A DNA stretch of 64,000 nt from assembly GCA_963820995.1 (NCBI GenBank), contig CAWGCL010000001.1, positions 186,001 through 250,000 of the forward strand, read 5' to 3'. Under the pieces are notes generated by a model. That model ran no database searches. It was given only the letters and a program-made list of their open reading frames with translations, and had not been told where the DNA came from. How positions within the stretch are numbered: position 1 is the first letter of the stretch; each line of letters starts with the position of its first letter. This document shows positions 17,418 to 27,812 of this stretch, piece by piece. Made by a program: the position numbers and the translations under genes. The DNA comes from JAGTVG01 sp963820995 (GTDB lineage Bacteria; Bacteroidota; Bacteroidia; Cytophagales; Cyclobacteriaceae).

Positions 17418-19875
17418 ATGAAGAAAATTATTTTACTGCTTATAACGATTGCAATAGTATCATGTAAGACAAACCAACCTCTCCCCTCATCTGATCCTAC
17501 AGAATCCCAGGTTCAAGTACAGATCGAAAAAATGAAGAAACTGGAGGGTTTCTTTAACATCTATTGGGACGATAATTCCGGAAAGGTCTGGCTGGAGATC
17601 GACAAATTGGATATTGAGTTTTTATACATCAACTCCCTCGTAGCAGGAATAGGTTCCAATGATATTGGACTTGATCGGGGTCAGTTTGGGCAAAACCGGG
17701 TAATCAAATTTGTAAAGAACGGACCGAAGATTATGATGGTTCAACCAAATTACAGATATAGAGCATTATCAGATAATCCATATGAGAAAAAGGCGGTAGA
17801 AGAATCGTTTGCCACATCCATTCTTTGGGGGTTCGATATTAAAGATCAACGTTTAAGTAGCTATATCGTAGATGCTACAGACTTTTTTCTAGCCGATGCA
17901 CATAATGTAAGCAGGACTCTAACACGGATGAGCCAAGGGAAACTATCAGGTGGATAAATCAAAATCAGGCATTTATCAGGATCATTTGAAAAGTTTTCCT
18001 GAAAACACCATTGTTGAAGCCATACTGACTTTTAACGGTCAGCCAAAGGGATCTTATGTACGGCAGGTAGTTCCTAGTCCCGAATTGATTACGGTACGAC
18101 AGCGGCATTCGTTTGTAAAACTACCGGATGCAGACTATAAAAAGAGAAAATATGATCCCAGAAGCGGTTATTTTGAAATTTCATATTATGATTACGCTGT
18201 TCCTTTTACCGAACCCATCGACAAGAAGTATATTGTAAGACATAGGTTAGAGAAGAAGGATCCTGGCCAGAAAATCAGCGAACCTGTAGAACCAATCGTA
18301 TATTATCTCGACCCGGGAGCTCCTGAGCCGATCAGGTCGGCACTATTGGAAGGGGCATCATGGTGGAACGAAGCATTTGAAGCCGCTGGTTTTACAAACG
18401 CTTTCCAGATAAAAATGCTGCCAGAGGGTGCAGATCCGATGGATGTAAGGTATAATATTATTCAATGGGTCCATCGTTCAACACGCGGTTGGTCGTATGG
18501 ACATTCAGTTATAGATCCCAGAACTGGTGAGATCATCAAAGGTCATGTTTCACTGGGATCCCTCAGGATAAGACAGGATTTCCTCATAGCTCAGGGATTG
18601 TTATCGCCTTATCATGATGGCAATGCAGACCTTAAAGAAGCCAGGGAAATGGCACTTGCAAGAATACGGCAGCTTTCTGCCCATGAAGTGGGGCATACCC
18701 TTGGGCTTGCACATAATTATGCCTCCAGTGTTCAGGACAGGGCTTCTGTAATGGATTACCCCCATCCTTTAATAAAACTGGACGATGAAGGAGAGATTGA
18801 TCTATCTGAAGCATATGATACCAAAATCGGGGAATGGGATAAAATGGCGATCCGATACGGATATGCGGTATTCCCTGAAAATGAGGAGGAATACCTCTCT
18901 CAAACAATCCAGGAAAGCCTTAACGATGGACTATATTATATTTCTGATAAAGATTCACGTCCTGAAGGAAGTGCTCATCCATATGCGCATTTATGGGATA
19001 ATAACACAAACGCGGCAGATGAGCTCAACCGTATTATTGAAATTAGAAAAACTGCACTGAATAATATGGGTCTAAACAGTATCCCGGAAGACTTTCCTTT
19101 TTCTTCTCTTGAGGATGTGATAGTTCCTGTATATCTAATGCACCGGTATCAGCTTGAAGCAGCTTCAAAACTGATTGGTGGATTGTTATATACTTATGCA
19201 CATAAAGGGGATGGACAGCTCATTACTGAAATGATTCCTGGAGAAACACAGGAGATGGCACTAAAAGCAGTTATACAAACGCTTAAACCTGAGTTTCTAG
19301 AAATCTCCGAAAACCTTCTTGAATTGATACCTCCGAAAGCTTTAGGATACTATCAATCCAGAGAAAATTTCCGCGGAAAAACAGGTTTGACCTTTGATCC
19401 TTTATCCGCTGCGGAAAGTTCTGCAAGTTTCTCGATCAGGCTATTGCTTAATCCGCAAAGGGTTTCACGATTGATAGAATATAAATCGAGGGATACTGAT
19501 CTTCCTGGCCTTGATCATATATTAAATGAACTGATGGATAATACCTGGAAGACAACCTACAAAAATCCTTATTATAAGGAAATTAACCGGGTTGTAAGTA
19601 TGGGATTATTAAGCCAGATGCTCCAGTTGGCAGAAAATCCATCAGCATCAACACAGGCAAGGGCAATTACCCTATCTAGCGTCTACCAACTTGAAAATTG
19701 GATGCAATCGAAATACAAAAAAGAAAAAAATAACACTGAGAAAGCGCATCTGCTATTTGCTCTGGAAACTATAAAACAGTTCAAAGATAATCCTGGTCTT
19801 TTCAAGCCAAATAATCCTGATCCACTTCCGATGGGATCGCCAATTGGAAATAATATGTTAAACTGTGATTTTTAA
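17418..19875 (+). CDS. Zinc metalloprotease lipoprotein (DUF5117/DUF4953 type), frameshifted
   Basis: A large exported metalloprotease-like protein common in Bacteroidota. The lipoprotein signal ends in IVSC (Cys16). The metzincin-type motif HEVGHTLGLAH and the following SVMDYP Met-turn indicate a zinc peptidase. Two frames are involved: the first (from 17418) ends at 17957 after SQGKLSGG, the second continues GNYQVDKSKSG. Removing one G from the GGG at 17937-17939 joins them as SQGNYQVDKS, matching the family. Corrected length is about 818 residues. Substrate unknown. It heads a run of three exported peptidase-type genes on the same strand. Confidence 0.87.
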
Positions 19876-19940
19876 AATATTTGGATTATCATTGACAACA
19901 ACGATCTAATTTTTTAAAAATTCAACTTCTTTAAAGCTCG

Positions 19941-21605
19941 ATGAGAAAATACAAATATTTGTTCTTTTTAGGTATTGCATTATTTCTACAATTAAAAAGC
20001 ATCATGATCATTGGACAGGTTGGCTACAGGGATCATGAAGAACTATCCAAAACCTTAAAAAATCTGCACTCACAATACCCTCAAATCACAAAGCTCACCT
20101 CTCTAACAAAAACCCTTGGGAAGAAGGATATCTGGGTATTGGAAATAGGGAAAATCGATAAAGAATATCAGCCAGGATTAGCAATCTTGGGAGGTGTTGA
20201 TGGCAGCTATGTTTCCGGACCTGAACTAAGCCTGAGATTTGCCGAAGAAATTCTATCATCAAGTACTTCTGACAGCATCCGCAACTTGCTTGACAGCGTA
20301 ACCTTTTATGTAATTCCGAATGTAAGTCCGGATGCTACAGAACAGTATTTTAGTGACCTGAAATATACGAGAAAAAAGAATTCAAGAGCTACTGATGATG
20401 ATAGGGATGGCAGGATTAATGAAGACCCTTACGAGGATTTAAATGAGGATGGCATCATCACTACATTGCGGGTCAGGGACCCTAATGGAACCTGGATCGT
20501 TCACCCTGATGATGACAGGGTAATGATCCCTGCAGATAAAAAAGAAGGTGAGAAAGGAGAATACATCCTGATTAGTGAGGGTATTGACAACGACCTGGAT
20601 AAAAAGCATAATGAAGATGGCCTGGGGGGTATTACATTTAATGAAAACCTCCCTTACAAATTTGAGCATTTTAAACCGGGGGCGGGGGATTATCCGGTTT
20701 CTGAATTGGAAACAAAAGCAGTTCTTGATTACCTCTATGAAAGGTGGAATGTTTTTGCTGTTTTTGCATTTGGCCCTTCCGATAACCTTTCTAATCCACT
20801 AAAATTCAACAAATCGGAAGCTGAGCAACAAATAGTCTCCAGCCTTCTTGAGTCTGATGCTACAATCAATTCTTTTGTATCTAATAAATACAATGAAATA
20901 AGCGGGGAGAAGAGTCAGACAGAAACAAAGGTTTTTAATGGTGGGCTCATGCAATGGGCATATTACCATTATGGGCGGTTAAGCTTCAGCACTCCTGCTT
21001 TCTTTATACCTGAAATAGAAGTGAAACCTGATTCTCTGGAATCCCCTAAAAAGAAAAAAGAAGAATTTAATCCTGAAGTTAATTTTATGCGATGGGCAGA
21101 CAGCACTCTTCAGGAAGAATATTTCCTTGACTGGACGGAAATCCAACATCCCGATTTTACGGATCACAAGGTAGAGATAGGGGGATTACACCCTTATGTC
21201 CGGAACAATCCACCTGCTGATTTGATGGACAGCATTTCAAAAACCCATAATGAATTTATTGTCTGGCTTTCATCTCAAAGACCCGTTATACAAATTATCA
21301 ATATTCGTAGTGAAAGTATTGGCAAAAATGTATTCAGGATTGAAATGGATATATATAACCAGGGATATTTTCCGGCTTTAAGTGAAATCGGCATCAAAAC
21401 AAGGTGGGTGAAAAAACCCAAAATAAGTCTTACTCTTGACCAGGGGCAGGAAATTATTAGTGGCCGCCCTATACAGTTACTGGATTCATTACCAGGCGAT
21501 ACAGGACATCATTTAAGTTGGCTTGTAAAAGAAAAAGGAACGATTACTGTTGAAGCAGGCGCCCCGCAAACAGGTGTACAAGTAATTGAAGTTGAATTGA
21601 AATAA
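19941..21605 (+). CDS. M14-like protein lacking the zinc-binding residues (pseudopeptidase)
   Basis: Fold-level similarity to the M14 carboxypeptidase encoded next to it: the same order of segments, including a DxDxDG-rich calcium-binding-like insert (DDDRDGRINED, then DLNEDG), but the active-site positions are changed. Where the neighbour has HSNE (zinc His and Glu), this protein has DGSY (D87, Y90). Where the neighbour has YHNSGG it has FGPSDN, and the catalytic Glu region FTNEL aligns with STPAF. A signal-like hydrophobic segment spans about 6-25. It is 554 residues, intact, and 11 bases upstream of the active paralogue. A regulatory, chaperone or substrate-binding role is inference. Confidence 0.75.
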   Translation: MRKYKYLFFLGIALFLQLKSIMIIGQVGYRDHEELSKTLKNLHSQYPQITKLTSLTKTLGKKDIWVLEIGKIDKEYQPGLAILGGVDGSYVSGPELSLRFAEEILSSSTSDSIRNLLDSVTFYVIPNVSPDATEQYFSDLKYTRKKNSRATDDDRDGRINEDPYEDLNEDGIITTLRVRDPNGTWIVHPDDDRVMIPADKKEGEKGEYILISEGIDNDLDKKHNEDGLGGITFNENLPYKFEHFKPGAGDYPVSELETKAVLDYLYERWNVFAVFAFGPSDNLSNPLKFNKSEAEQQIVSSLLESDATINSFVSNKYNEISGEKSQTETKVFNGGLMQWAYYHYGRLSFSTPAFFIPEIEVKPDSLESPKKKKEEFNPEVNFMRWADSTLQEEYFLDWTEIQHPDFTDHKVEIGGLHPYVRNNPPADLMDSISKTHNEFIVWLSSQRPVIQIINIRSESIGKNVFRIEMDIYNQGYFPALSEIGIKTRWVKKPKISLTLDQGQEIISGRPIQLLDSLPGDTGHHLSWLVKEKGTITVEAGAPQTGVQVIEVELK

Positions 21606-21615
21606 AGTAATTACA

Positions 21616-23376
21616 ATGAAATATAAATTAAGTTACCTCCTTTATACACTACTTTTATTCAGTGTCATTATATTCATTCCTGAAAGTAAGGCACAACGTG
21701 TTGAGGATATCTTTAAAGCAGCAGGTACGCCTTCAAATCCTAAAGTGCCGGTTAGTTGGAACAGGTACAATACCTATGATGGAATTTCATCAATATGCGA
21801 TCAACTGGTAAAAGCATATCCCAGCCTGATAAGTAAAAAATCAATAGGCAAATCCTATGAAGGCAGAGACATATGGGTTCTGGAGGTCACTGATTCCAAG
21901 ACAAAATCAGCGCAGGATAAACCAGGTTTTTATATAGACGGAAACATTCACAGCAATGAGATCCAGGGTACGGAAATCAGTTTATACACAGCCTGGTACC
22001 TGGTAGAGTCCTATAATGAGAATACATTTATTAATACATTACTGAAAGAGAAGGTATTCTATATAGTTCCCACTATAAATCCCGATGCGAGGGATAATTT
22101 TATGAAAGCACCTAATACTGCCAATACACCTCGTTCAGGGATGATCCCATTCGATGATGACAGGGATGGATTGGAAGATGAAGACGGTCTTGATGATGTA
22201 AACGGAGATGGCCATGTCACATACATGCGTCGAAAAAACCCGAATGGACGATATAAAATTGATCCTGAAAATCCGAAGTGGTTGATCAGGGCTGAACCTG
22301 ACGAGGCTGGCCAATATGAGTTCCTGGGCACCGAGGGCTTCGATAATGATGGTGATGGCGTAGTTAATGAAGATCGAGTTGGCGGATATTATGATCCAAA
22401 CAGGGACTGGGGCTGGGATTGGCAGCCTGACTATATTCAATTTGGCGCATTGAAATATCCCTTTTCTGTACCGGAAAACAGGGCCGTTGCAGAATTTGTA
22501 ATGGCTCATCCAAATATCGCTGGTGCACAGAGTTATCACAATTCCGGAGGTATGATTTTAAGAGGACCAGGCTCCACATTTGATGAAGCTTCATTTCATG
22601 ATTCTGATAAGCCTGTATATGATGCTATTGGTAAACTAGGAGCTAAAATCATTCCTGGGTATGAATATATGGTATTATATACAGATCTGTATCCCGCCTT
22701 TGGAGGTGAATTGAGTTGGTTCCATGGAGGGCGAGGTATATTTACCTTTACCAATGAATTATTTACGAGTAAATATTTCTTCAATAAGGAATATAAAGAT
22801 TACGGTGAAAGGATGAAGGATACATTTGAATTTGACAAATACCTTTTATTTGAAGATGCATACGTAGAATGGACACCCTACAACCACCCTATTTATGGAG
22901 AAATAGAAATCGGTGGGTTCAAAAGAAATTATTCAAGGGCAAATCCAGGATTCCTGCTTGAAAGCGATGCGCATCGCAACATGGCTTTTACCATCTTTCA
23001 TGCATACCATACCCCAAAACTGGTGGTGGAAGAAGTAAAGGAAAAGGAACTGGGGAAAGGGCTTACGGAAGTTACAGTTACTATCGCCAATAAAAGGATG
23101 ATCCCCACACATTCAGGGAATGATATACAAAATAAAATAAATCCTCCGGATTATATTAGCATTGACGGCACAGAGGTATTAGCTGGAATGATTGTAGAAG
23201 ATGAAGATCTGAAAATAACTAAAGAGCAAAAATACAATCCGCAACAGATCGAAGTACAAAATATACCCGGTATGGGAGTAGTTACCGTTCGATGGATTAT
23301 TTCAGGCGGTAAGGACTTCAGTATAAAAGTAATTAGCCAGAAGGGGGGGAAATTTACGTGGTCCAAAGAATCATAA
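21616..23376 (+). CDS. Exported M14 family zinc carboxypeptidase
   Basis: A zinc carboxypeptidase of family M14. A signal peptide (about 1-26, ending SKAQ) directs export. Zinc ligands are H112 and E115 in IHSNE and H308 in SYHNSG; the catalytic Glu is E381 in FTNEL. Between the two zinc sites lies an insert rich in DxDxDG elements (about 180-250), probably calcium-binding. After about residue 470 there is a beta-rich C-terminal domain. 586 residues, intact. Possible targets are peptides or peptidoglycan stems; sequence does not decide. Confidence 0.88.
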   Translation: MKYKLSYLLYTLLLFSVIIFIPESKAQRVEDIFKAAGTPSNPKVPVSWNRYNTYDGISSICDQLVKAYPSLISKKSIGKSYEGRDIWVLEVTDSKTKSAQDKPGFYIDGNIHSNEIQGTEISLYTAWYLVESYNENTFINTLLKEKVFYIVPTINPDARDNFMKAPNTANTPRSGMIPFDDDRDGLEDEDGLDDVNGDGHVTYMRRKNPNGRYKIDPENPKWLIRAEPDEAGQYEFLGTEGFDNDGDGVVNEDRVGGYYDPNRDWGWDWQPDYIQFGALKYPFSVPENRAVAEFVMAHPNIAGAQSYHNSGGMILRGPGSTFDEASFHDSDKPVYDAIGKLGAKIIPGYEYMVLYTDLYPAFGGELSWFHGGRGIFTFTNELFTSKYFFNKEYKDYGERMKDTFEFDKYLLFEDAYVEWTPYNHPIYGEIEIGGFKRNYSRANPGFLLESDAHRNMAFTIFHAYHTPKLVVEEVKEKELGKGLTEVTVTIANKRMIPTHSGNDIQNKINPPDYISIDGTEVLAGMIVEDEDLKITKEQKYNPQQIEVQNIPGMGVVTVRWIISGGKDFSIKVISQKGGKFTWSKES

Positions 23377-23520
23377 CAAAGCCATAAGAATCTTAAAAAA
23401 AGATCAGGATATCGGATAATTTATCCGTATCATAATCAAAGGTTATTTACTCTATATGATTAAGAAAATTTGTTCAAAATTATAACGTGGAATACATCAT
23501 TATCCGCTTAATTTGCATAG

Positions 23521-25797
23521 ATGAATAGCACCAGTTCACCAGAATACCTGCAGGAATTAAACGAAGCGCAAATTAAAGCTGTTCTTAATACTGAAGGTCC
23601 TTCTCTAATCATTGCCGGGGCAGGCTCAGGAAAGACCAGGGTGCTGACCTATCGTATTGCACACCTGATCAGGACACACCAGGTTGATCCCTTCAATATT
23701 CTCGCATTGACTTTTACGAATAAGGCTGCAAGCGAAATGCGGGAACGTATTGAAAAAATAGTTGGGAATGATGCAAAAAATATCTGGATGGGCACTTTTC
23801 ATTCCGTTTTTGCCAAAATATTAAGGATAGAAGGCCATCTGATTGGCTTTCCAAGCAATTTTTCAATTTATGATACCGACGATTCGAAATCCTTATTGAG
23901 ATCAATCATTAAAGAACTCAATCTGGACGATAAGGTATATAAACCGAATGTAGTTTATAACAGGATATCTGGCGCAAAGAATAGATTAATTTCATGGCGG
24001 GAATATCAAAACAATCCTGTATATAAGGCTGATGACGTAAGTGCTATGAAGCCAGAACTGGGGAGGATCTATCAGATCTATGTAGAAAGGTGCTTCAAGG
24101 CTTCAGCTATGGATTTTGACGACCTTCTGTTCAATACATATATTCTTTTTCGTGACCATATTGATGTGCTTAATAAGTATCAGCAATTCTTCCATTATGT
24201 GTTGATCGACGAGTTTCAGGATACTAATATTGCACAATATATTATCACAAAGAAATTATCAGCAGTTAGACAGAATATCTCGGTAGTGGGTGACGACGCT
24301 CAGAGTATTTATGCCTTCCGTGGTGCAGAAATACATAATATATTGAATCTTGAAAAAGATTTTACCGATCTCAAGGTCTTTAAATTAGAACAGAATTATC
24401 GTTCAACGCAAAATATTGTTCATGCGGCCAATTCAGTTATTAAAAGGAATAAAGCCCAGCTACCAAAAAAATTATGGACAAATAATGCAGAGGGAGACTT
24501 GATAGAACTAATAAAAGCCAATTCTGATAACGAAGAAGGCAAACTGGTCGCTTCTGCTATTTTCGAATCGAAAGCTAATCGGCAGTTGCATAATGAAGAC
24601 TTTGTAGTATTGTACAGGACAAATAGTCAATCCCGGGCAATTGAAGAAGCGTTGCGCAGGATGAACATTAAGTACAGGGTCGTGGGAGGCCTCTCCTTCT
24701 ATCAACGCCGGGAGATCAAAGACCTGTTATGCTACCTTCGTTTTTCAGTTAACCATAATGACGAAGAAGCGCTTAAGCGAATTATTAACCTGCCTAAAAG
24801 AGGTATTGGGGCAGGGACGATAAATAAAATCATTGTTAATGCAAGTGAGAACCAGCTCAGTCTGTGGGAGGTGATATCCAATATTACCAAATTCGGAACA
24901 GGACGCGCAGTGGGAAATATACTTGAATTTTCAAACCTAATTAAGCGGTTTGAAATTGAAATTCAAAATAAAGATGCTTATGAAGCTTCAAATCTTATTG
25001 CTAAAGAATCCGGGCTATTGCGTGAATTGTATGAAGATAAAACCATAGAAGGTCTTAACCGGTACGAGAATGTACAGGAATTGCTAAATGCAATCAAAGA
25101 GTTTGTTGACAACGAAGAGAATGAGGATAAAAGCCTGTCATCTTTTCTTCAATCCGTGGCATTGATCACTAACCTTGATGAAGATGATGAGGAAGATCAG
25201 GACAGGGTAACTCTGATGACCATACATATGGCCAAAGGGCTGGAATTTAACCAGGTATTTATTGTTGGTATGGAAGAAGATCTTTTCCCTTCTCAAATGA
25301 TGCTATCCAGCAGAGCTGACCTGGAAGAAGAAAGAAGGTTGTTCTACGTGGCAATGACCCGCGCCAGGATTAAGCTCGTACTGTCGTATGCAATAACCCG
25401 GTACCGTTTCGGGAGACTGAAAAGTTGTGACCCAAGCAGGTTTATTGATGATATCGACCCACAATATATTAAAATTACGAGAAGTGCATTCCCAAAGATT
25501 GAAAACAATATATTATCTTCACCTTTTTCAAGACAGAGTACAAGTAGCTATGCAAGTAACCTTAAAAAGACAATAAACAAGATGCCTGTTAAAAAGCATA
25601 CGCCATCTCCTGGATTTCAACCTAGTGATACAACATATCTTGAAAAAGGAATGAAAGTCGAGCATCTCAAATTCGGATATGGAAAGGTAATAGAAATGGA
25701 TATGGATGGAGCCAATAAAAAGGCTAAAGTAAAATTTGATAATTTTGGGGAGAAAACATTATTGCTTACTTTTGCAAAGCTCAGGATATGTAATTAA
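23521..25797 (+). CDS. UvrD/PcrA-type ATP-dependent DNA helicase
   Basis: Superfamily 1A 3'-5' helicase for repair and replication restart. Walker A is AGAGSGKTRVL (about 31-41), then TFTNKAA, the Walker B-like VLIDEFQDT, GDDAQSIYAFRGA, LEQNYRS, and VTLMTIHMAKGLEF near the C-terminus. 758 residues, close to PcrA length. The C-terminal tail has the conserved GMKVEHLKFGYGKVIEM segment (PcrA/UvrD C-terminal domain that contacts RNA polymerase in other species). Intact. It leads an apparent helicase-DUF4290-murA group. Confidence 0.93.
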   Translation: MNSTSSPEYLQELNEAQIKAVLNTEGPSLIIAGAGSGKTRVLTYRIAHLIRTHQVDPFNILALTFTNKAASEMRERIEKIVGNDAKNIWMGTFHSVFAKILRIEGHLIGFPSNFSIYDTDDSKSLLRSIIKELNLDDKVYKPNVVYNRISGAKNRLISWREYQNNPVYKADDVSAMKPELGRIYQIYVERCFKASAMDFDDLLFNTYILFRDHIDVLNKYQQFFHYVLIDEFQDTNIAQYIITKKLSAVRQNISVVGDDAQSIYAFRGAEIHNILNLEKDFTDLKVFKLEQNYRSTQNIVHAANSVIKRNKAQLPKKLWTNNAEGDLIELIKANSDNEEGKLVASAIFESKANRQLHNEDFVVLYRTNSQSRAIEEALRRMNIKYRVVGGLSFYQRREIKDLLCYLRFSVNHNDEEALKRIINLPKRGIGAGTINKIIVNASENQLSLWEVISNITKFGTGRAVGNILEFSNLIKRFEIEIQNKDAYEASNLIAKESGLLRELYEDKTIEGLNRYENVQELLNAIKEFVDNEENEDKSLSSFLQSVALITNLDEDDEEDQDRVTLMTIHMAKGLEFNQVFIVGMEEDLFPSQMMLSSRADLEEERRLFYVAMTRARIKLVLSYAITRYRFGRLKSCDPSRFIDDIDPQYIKITRSAFPKIENNILSSPFSRQSTSSYASNLKKTINKMPVKKHTPSPGFQPSDTTYLEKGMKVEHLKFGYGKVIEMDMDGANKKAKVKFDNFGEKTLLLTFAKLRICN

Positions 25798-25833
25798 TCC
25801 TCATAAATAAATAGCTCACCTAAACATATAGGA

Positions 25834-26490
25834 ATGAATGAATATAATACGCAGAGAAATCCCTTGATCTTGAAGGAATATGGGAGAAATGTGCAGATGC
25901 TTGTAGATTACCTTATGGAAATTGAGGACATTGATAAAAGAAATGCCAGCGCTAAAGCCCTTGTTGATCTTATGAAACAGATTAATCCCGCTGTAAAAGA
26001 AGGAAGTGAAGACACTCAGAAGCTTTGGGATGACTTGTTTATCATGTCTGACTTTAAATTGGAAATAGATAGCCCCTTTCCGATACCAGATAAAGAACTC
26101 CTTTTAAAGAAACCAGATGTATTGGGCTATAGAGACAAGAAAATAATGTTTAAGCATTATGGCCTGAACATTCAATTAATGGTCGATCATGCATTGACCC
26201 TTGAGGATCCCAAAGATCAGGAAGATGCTGTCATTTATATTGGAAGACTAATGAAAAGTTTCGCCAGTATCTGGAACAAGGACAATTTGGATGATGCTGT
26301 AATACTTCATAATATTAGGGATTTATCCGGTGGAAAACTCGACATTGATCTTGACAAAGTAAAAGAAAATAACCTGTTCAATAACCTCGTCAGAGAAAAA
26401 CCAAAGAGCTATTCTAACAACAACGACCGAGATAGAGATAGAGATAGAGATAGAGGACGAAACAAAAGACCCAGAAGAAAAAGAAATTAA
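25834..26490 (+). CDS. DUF4290 family protein with Asp-Arg repeat tail
   Basis: A Bacteroidota-specific cytosolic protein of unknown function; in this phylum it is usually next to murA, as here. 218 residues, helical, containing a repeated pattern (KEYGRNVQMLVDYL and KHYGLNIQLMVDHAL), which suggests internal duplication. The tail is a run of DR pairs followed by RGRNKRPRRKRN, strongly basic and suited to nucleic-acid binding. The stop codon shares its last A with the murA start (TAATG), so translation is probably coupled. Confidence 0.85.
   Translation: MNEYNTQRNPLILKEYGRNVQMLVDYLMEIEDIDKRNASAKALVDLMKQINPAVKEGSEDTQKLWDDLFIMSDFKLEIDSPFPIPDKELLLKKPDVLGYRDKKIMFKHYGLNIQLMVDHALTLEDPKDQEDAVIYIGRLMKSFASIWNKDNLDDAVILHNIRDLSGGKLDIDLDKVKENNLFNNLVREKPKSYSNNNDRDRDRDRDRGRNKRPRRKRN
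26425..26458 (+). repeat. Hexanucleotide microsatellite in DUF4290 tail
   Basis: About four to five copies of the 6-base unit GATAGA (phase arbitrary) encode the DR pairs near the C-terminus of the DUF4290 protein. Such in-frame hexamers can change copy number by slippage without a frameshift. Confidence 0.7.
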
Positions 26491-27800
26491 TGCTTTCTTT
26501 TAGAATTGAAGGCGGCCAAATATTAAATGGTGACATCACTCCCCAAGGGGCAAAGAATGAAGCTCTCCAGATAATTAGTGCTACATTACTTACTTCTGAG
26601 CCTGTTAAAATTCATAATATTCCTGATATCAGGGATGTAAATGCACTTATCGATATTCTTGGAGATCTTGGCGTATCAATTGAAAAAAATAAGACGGGGA
26701 GCTACATTTTCCGTGCGGAAGACTTAGATATCTCCTACCTTGAAACAGAAACTTATAAACAGAAAGCCTCAACTTTAAGGGGATCAATAATGATCCTTGG
26801 CCCTTTGCTGGCAAGGTATAAGAATGCAAAAATTCCCAAACCGGGAGGTGATAAAATTGGAAGGAGAAGGCTGGATACTCATTTTTTCGGGTTTGAGAAA
26901 CTAGGTGCCAAGTTCAATTACGATAAAAGTCAGGATTATTTCTCAATAGATGCTACAAATCTTAAAGGCAACTATATGCTTCTTGATGAGGCATCCGTAA
27001 CAGGTACTGCCAATATTCTTATGGCTGCGTCCCTTGCTAAGGGAAAGACCGTGATTTATAATGCAGCCTGCGAACCGTATATACAGCAGCTTTGTAGGAT
27101 GCTGAATTCAATGGGGGCTGACATCAGTGGCATAGGAAGTAATATGCTTACCATTAATGGTGTTAAATCATTGCATGGAACAGCGCACACCTTACATCCT
27201 GACATGATAGAGATAGGAAGTTTTATTGGCTTAGCTGCAATGACCTGTTCTGAAATTACTATTAAAAATGTATTCAGGGAGCACCTCGGTCTTATTCCGG
27301 AAGTATTCAACCGTTTAGGCATACAGGTCGAATTCAAGGAAAACGATCTTATAATACCTGCTCACGATCATTATGAAATTGAAACCTTCATTGATGGTTC
27401 GATAATGACGATCTCGGATGCAATCTGGCCAGGATTTTCACCTGATTTGTTAAGCATTGCCCTTGTAGTTGCCACGCAGGCTAAAGGTACCGTACTGATA
27501 CATCAGAAAATGTTTGAAAGCAGGCTGTTTTTTGTCGATAAACTGATCGATATGGGTGCGCAGATCATTTTATGTGATCCTCACAGGGCCACGGTAATTG
27601 GACTCGATAGAAAATTTACATTAAAGGGTATTCAAATGAGTTCTCCTGATATACGCGCTGGTGTAGCTCTTCTTATAGCGGCCCTGACAGCTGAAGGCAC
27701 AAGCATTATATCAAACGTGGAACAGATCGACCGCGGTTACCAGTTTATTGATAAACGGTTAAATGCGCTTGGGGCTAAGATCGTCAGACTGGAAAACTGA
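26490..27800 (+). CDS. murA: UDP-N-acetylglucosamine 1-carboxyvinyltransferase
   Basis: First committed step of peptidoglycan synthesis: transfer of enolpyruvate from PEP to UDP-GlcNAc, in the cytosol. QGAKNEAL carries the conserved K22-N23 pair, and RGSIMILGPLLAR precedes the active-site loop PGGDKIGRRRLD. In that loop the usual Cys (Cys115 in E. coli) is Asp121. This Cys-to-Asp form is functional and intrinsically insensitive to fosfomycin in other bacteria. 436 residues, intact. Confidence 0.95.
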   Translation: MLSFRIEGGQILNGDITPQGAKNEALQIISATLLTSEPVKIHNIPDIRDVNALIDILGDLGVSIEKNKTGSYIFRAEDLDISYLETETYKQKASTLRGSIMILGPLLARYKNAKIPKPGGDKIGRRRLDTHFFGFEKLGAKFNYDKSQDYFSIDATNLKGNYMLLDEASVTGTANILMAASLAKGKTVIYNAACEPYIQQLCRMLNSMGADISGIGSNMLTINGVKSLHGTAHTLHPDMIEIGSFIGLAAMTCSEITIKNVFREHLGLIPEVFNRLGIQVEFKENDLIIPAHDHYEIETFIDGSIMTISDAIWPGFSPDLLSIALVVATQAKGTVLIHQKMFESRLFFVDKLIDMGAQIILCDPHRATVIGLDRKFTLKGIQMSSPDIRAGVALLIAALTAEGTSIISNVEQIDRGYQFIDKRLNALGAKIVRLEN

Positions 27801-27812
27801 TAAATTTATCAG
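27797..27812. repeat. Perfect 16-bp palindrome over two convergent stop codons
   Basis: CTGATAAATTTATCAG reads the same on both strands. It contains the TGA of murA (27798-27800) and the TGA of dnaN on the other strand (27811-27809). It may be chance or a weak bidirectional transcription or mRNA 3'-end structure. It lacks a GC-rich stem. Confidence 0.6.
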
